Positions 62,729-64,000 of a stretch of 64,000 nucleotides of DNA are shown here, piece after piece. How positions within the stretch are numbered: position 1 is the stretch's first letter; every line of letters starts with the position of its first letter. Position numbers and translations under genes: made by a program. A model generated the notes under the pieces. The model searched no databases. It saw only the letters and a program-made list of their open reading frames with translations, and had not been told where the DNA came from. The DNA is from Anabaena minutissima FACHB-250 (GTDB lineage: Bacteria > Cyanobacteriota > Cyanobacteriia > Cyanobacteriales > Nostocaceae), in NCBI RefSeq assembly GCF_014697125.1, contig NZ_JACJRG010000035.1:1-64000 (forward strand), in the 5' to 3' direction.

Positions 62729-63529
62729 TTAAGCCTGACTCCTAAATTTTTTGCAATCATTGATTTTCTCAGTTTCTATGAGACGAATACTTAACAATAC
62801 TTCCGCCAGAACACGCTGAAAGGCATAATACCAACCATGCCAACCGTCAAGAATTCCACCTTTGAGAATCAGGCAATAGAATAAGATAATGAAAGGGGCA
62901 ATTACTTTTTGTCTGCGGATGCGATCGCCTTTGCTCAGTTCATTGTTAGGAGTTTCTAATAGTTTCTTGACTTCCAGTAGCATATAACGATCCTGCGCCC
63001 ATAACCAACGGCTTAAAGGTTTGCGATCATCATGGTGAATGTACCCAGAAAACATCCCAGAATTGCCTTCTACATAAACTCGGTGAGCGTGTCCATCATC
63101 TTTATAAATTGCCTTATCTCTTCTGTAAATTACCTTACGCGGTGGCAGGAGAGTACCACGCAAAGGTTTACCAAAGACACAATATTTAAATCTGACTTTG
63201 TAGCTATTTATGCCAGCTTCTGCTGTCAATACTTTAAGTTCATCAATTAATTCATTTGTGACAATATAATCTGCATCTAACGACAGTACCCATTCACTTG
63301 TAATTCTTTCTAGCCCGTAGTTACACTGCGATGCAAAAGAATCAAATTTTCTTTGAAATATTTCTACTTGAGGATAAGAGTAGAGAATACTTAAGGTTTC
63401 GTCGGTGCTATAACTATCGATAACAACAATTCTTGTAGCCCAAGTGAGTTGTTCAAGTGTACGAGCAATGTTAGGCTCTTCATTATAAGTCAGAATAAGT
63501 GGAGTAATTTTTGCCAGCATATATATCAA
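62729..63529 (-). CDS. Family 2 glycosyltransferase (WaaE/KdtX-like)
   Basis: 266 residues. The GT-A fold shows as TPLILTYNEEPNIARTLEQLTW, IVVIDSYSTDETLSI, the acidic LSLDADYIV motif and the C-terminal WAQDRYMLLEVKKLL. This matches the WaaE-like group that adds glucose-type sugars to a lipid-linked or LPS acceptor. A C-terminal hydrophobic stretch (FIILFYCLILKGGILDGWHGWYYAFQRVLAE in part) anchors it to the inner membrane. It is 19 bp from the methyltransferase, so probably one operon. Start could be Met1 or Met4. Confidence 0.9.
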   Translation of the reverse strand: MIYMLAKITPLILTYNEEPNIARTLEQLTWATRIVVIDSYSTDETLSILYSYPQVEIFQRKFDSFASQCNYGLERITSEWVLSLDADYIVTNELIDELKVLTAEAGINSYKVRFKYCVFGKPLRGTLLPPRKVIYRRDKAIYKDDGHAHRVYVEGNSGMFSGYIHHDDRKPLSRWLWAQDRYMLLEVKKLLETPNNELSKGDRIRRQKVIAPFIILFYCLILKGGILDGWHGWYYAFQRVLAEVLLSIRLIETEKINDCKKFRSQA

Positions 63530-63548
63530 GCAACTTATTAAAATCGAA

Positions 63549-64000
63549 TCAATTCTTAACTAAAGTACTAGAACAAAGCATAGACTTCCAAAGATAGGGT
63601 AATCTACCACTAAATTTGAAAATAGTTCTATCAAATCCTTCCTCTTTTAGTAGCTTGGTAAGAGTTACTACAGAAAAGAATTTAATATGCCCACCATCCC
63701 ATAGCACTGTATAGTGAGAATCCATTTTGCCCAAAATAGCAATAGCTAAATTTTTCCAATAGCCATTGTAGGGGGTTGTAATAATAAGACGACCTTCTGG
63801 TTTCAAATATCTTTTAGCAGCCCTTAGTAGTTCTCTAGGGTAAAATAAATGCTCAATTACCTCCGCAGCAATAACTATATCAAATGACTGATTTAGATGA
63901 TTTTCAGGCAAATTATAAATACTTGCCTGTACGAAACGACAATCAGGAAAGTTTTGGCTAGCTAACAATATTCCTGATTGTGAATCATCAACTCCAACCA
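63549..64000 (-). CDS. Class I SAM-dependent methyltransferase, 5' end outside window
   Basis: The frame is open to the window end. It reads VGVDDSQSGILLASQNFPDC, then FDIVIAAEVIEHLFYPRELL (motif II-III region), then LKPEGRLIITTPYNGYWKN, a methyltransferase of the UbiG/type-11 class. The SAM-binding motif I lies outside. First of the pair with the glycosyltransferase; probably methylates a sugar or lipid carrier in polysaccharide synthesis. About 150 residues are visible. Confidence 0.9.
   Translation of the reverse strand, partial: VGVDDSQSGILLASQNFPDCRFVQASIYNLPENHLNQSFDIVIAAEVIEHLFYPRELLRAAKRYLKPEGRLIITTPYNGYWKNLAIAILGKMDSHYTVLWDGGHIKFFSVVTLTKLLKEEGFDRTIFKFSGRLPYLWKSMLCSSTLVKN

Noticed and set aside
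1..64000. tRNA, rRNA and classic riboswitches
   Set aside because: No GGTTCRAATCC-type T-arm with acceptor pairing and no rRNA-like segment was noticed by eye; a covariance-model search was not possible here.

Overview
The window reads as chromosomal DNA of a filamentous, heterocystous-type cyanobacterium (Nostoc/Anabaena/Calothrix-like). The signs are frequent HIP1 octamers (GCGATCGC) inside and between genes, heptameric tandem repeats (CTTGTCC-, CTGCCTC- and CATGGGG-like units), large STAND/WD40 proteins, CHASE2 and CHAT proteins, DUF4278 and DUF928 families, a cyanoexosortase with PEP-CTERM substrates, and many decayed insertion sequences. No rRNA, tRNA or CRISPR array was seen.

Layout. 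1-1720: remnants of an IS1634-type and an IS66-type element. 2029-9485: AAA-like/WD40 protein, a PD-(D/E)XK nuclease-like protein, a glycine-rich RTX-type protein and a DUF4278 protein. 9752-13086: a compact peptide operon made of a 53-residue double-glycine precursor, a GNAT-type acyltransferase and a C39-peptidase ABC exporter. 13116-16841: an NB-ARC/WD40 protein. 17030-18607: a flavin-binding split-barrel protein and a ParE/Phd-type toxin-antitoxin pair. 18821-21478: a coiled-coil protein, a ParA-like ATPase and an HTH-AAA protein. 21487-25444: a graveyard (glycosyltransferase remnant, type I restriction-like pseudogene, truncated IS630, group II intron 3' end, histidine-kinase tail) around a PNPOx-like gene and an OmpR-type regulator. 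25489-37053: sugar permease, c-di-GMP protein, MarR regulator, desaturase/SDR fusion, a DUF6174 and an unidentified protein, and the TldD/TldE protease pair. 37312-41288: two secreted beta-trefoil lectin-like proteins, then an IS630 interrupted by an IS701-like element. 41650-53772: PEP-CTERM phosphodiesterase, DUF928, CHASE2, winged-helix, a second ParA-like ATPase, a very large glycosyltransferase-TPS-CHAT fusion, and a TPR protein. 54578-64000: cyanoexosortase A with its partner and an HpsJ-like protein, a PEP-CTERM protein, YdcF, a hexapeptide acetyltransferase, a secreted unknown protein, a GT2 glycosyltransferase and a methyltransferase (surface polysaccharide functions).

Three results stand out. 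(1) The peptide operon, the DUF4278 gene (with the RTX gene behind it) and the AAA/WD40 gene at 2029 share one promoter design: a CCTTARCTTTT element directly upstream of a TCGACA -35 box, then exactly 17 bp to the -10. This points to one regulon around a new acylated-peptide candidate. (2) Two paralogous ParA-like ATPases (both starting MSKI..IHSFRGGTGKSN) each follow a different partner that carries the same short motif, (E/S/T)DYFxxLQxxxxxLR. In one locus it is in a soluble coiled-coil protein, in the other in the cytoplasmic tail of a CHASE2 sensor. This suggests a recruitment signal for a signalling ATPase. (3) One reading frame joins a cytoplasmic-type GT2 glycosyltransferase to a signal-like segment, a two-partner-secretion domain and a CHAT protease.
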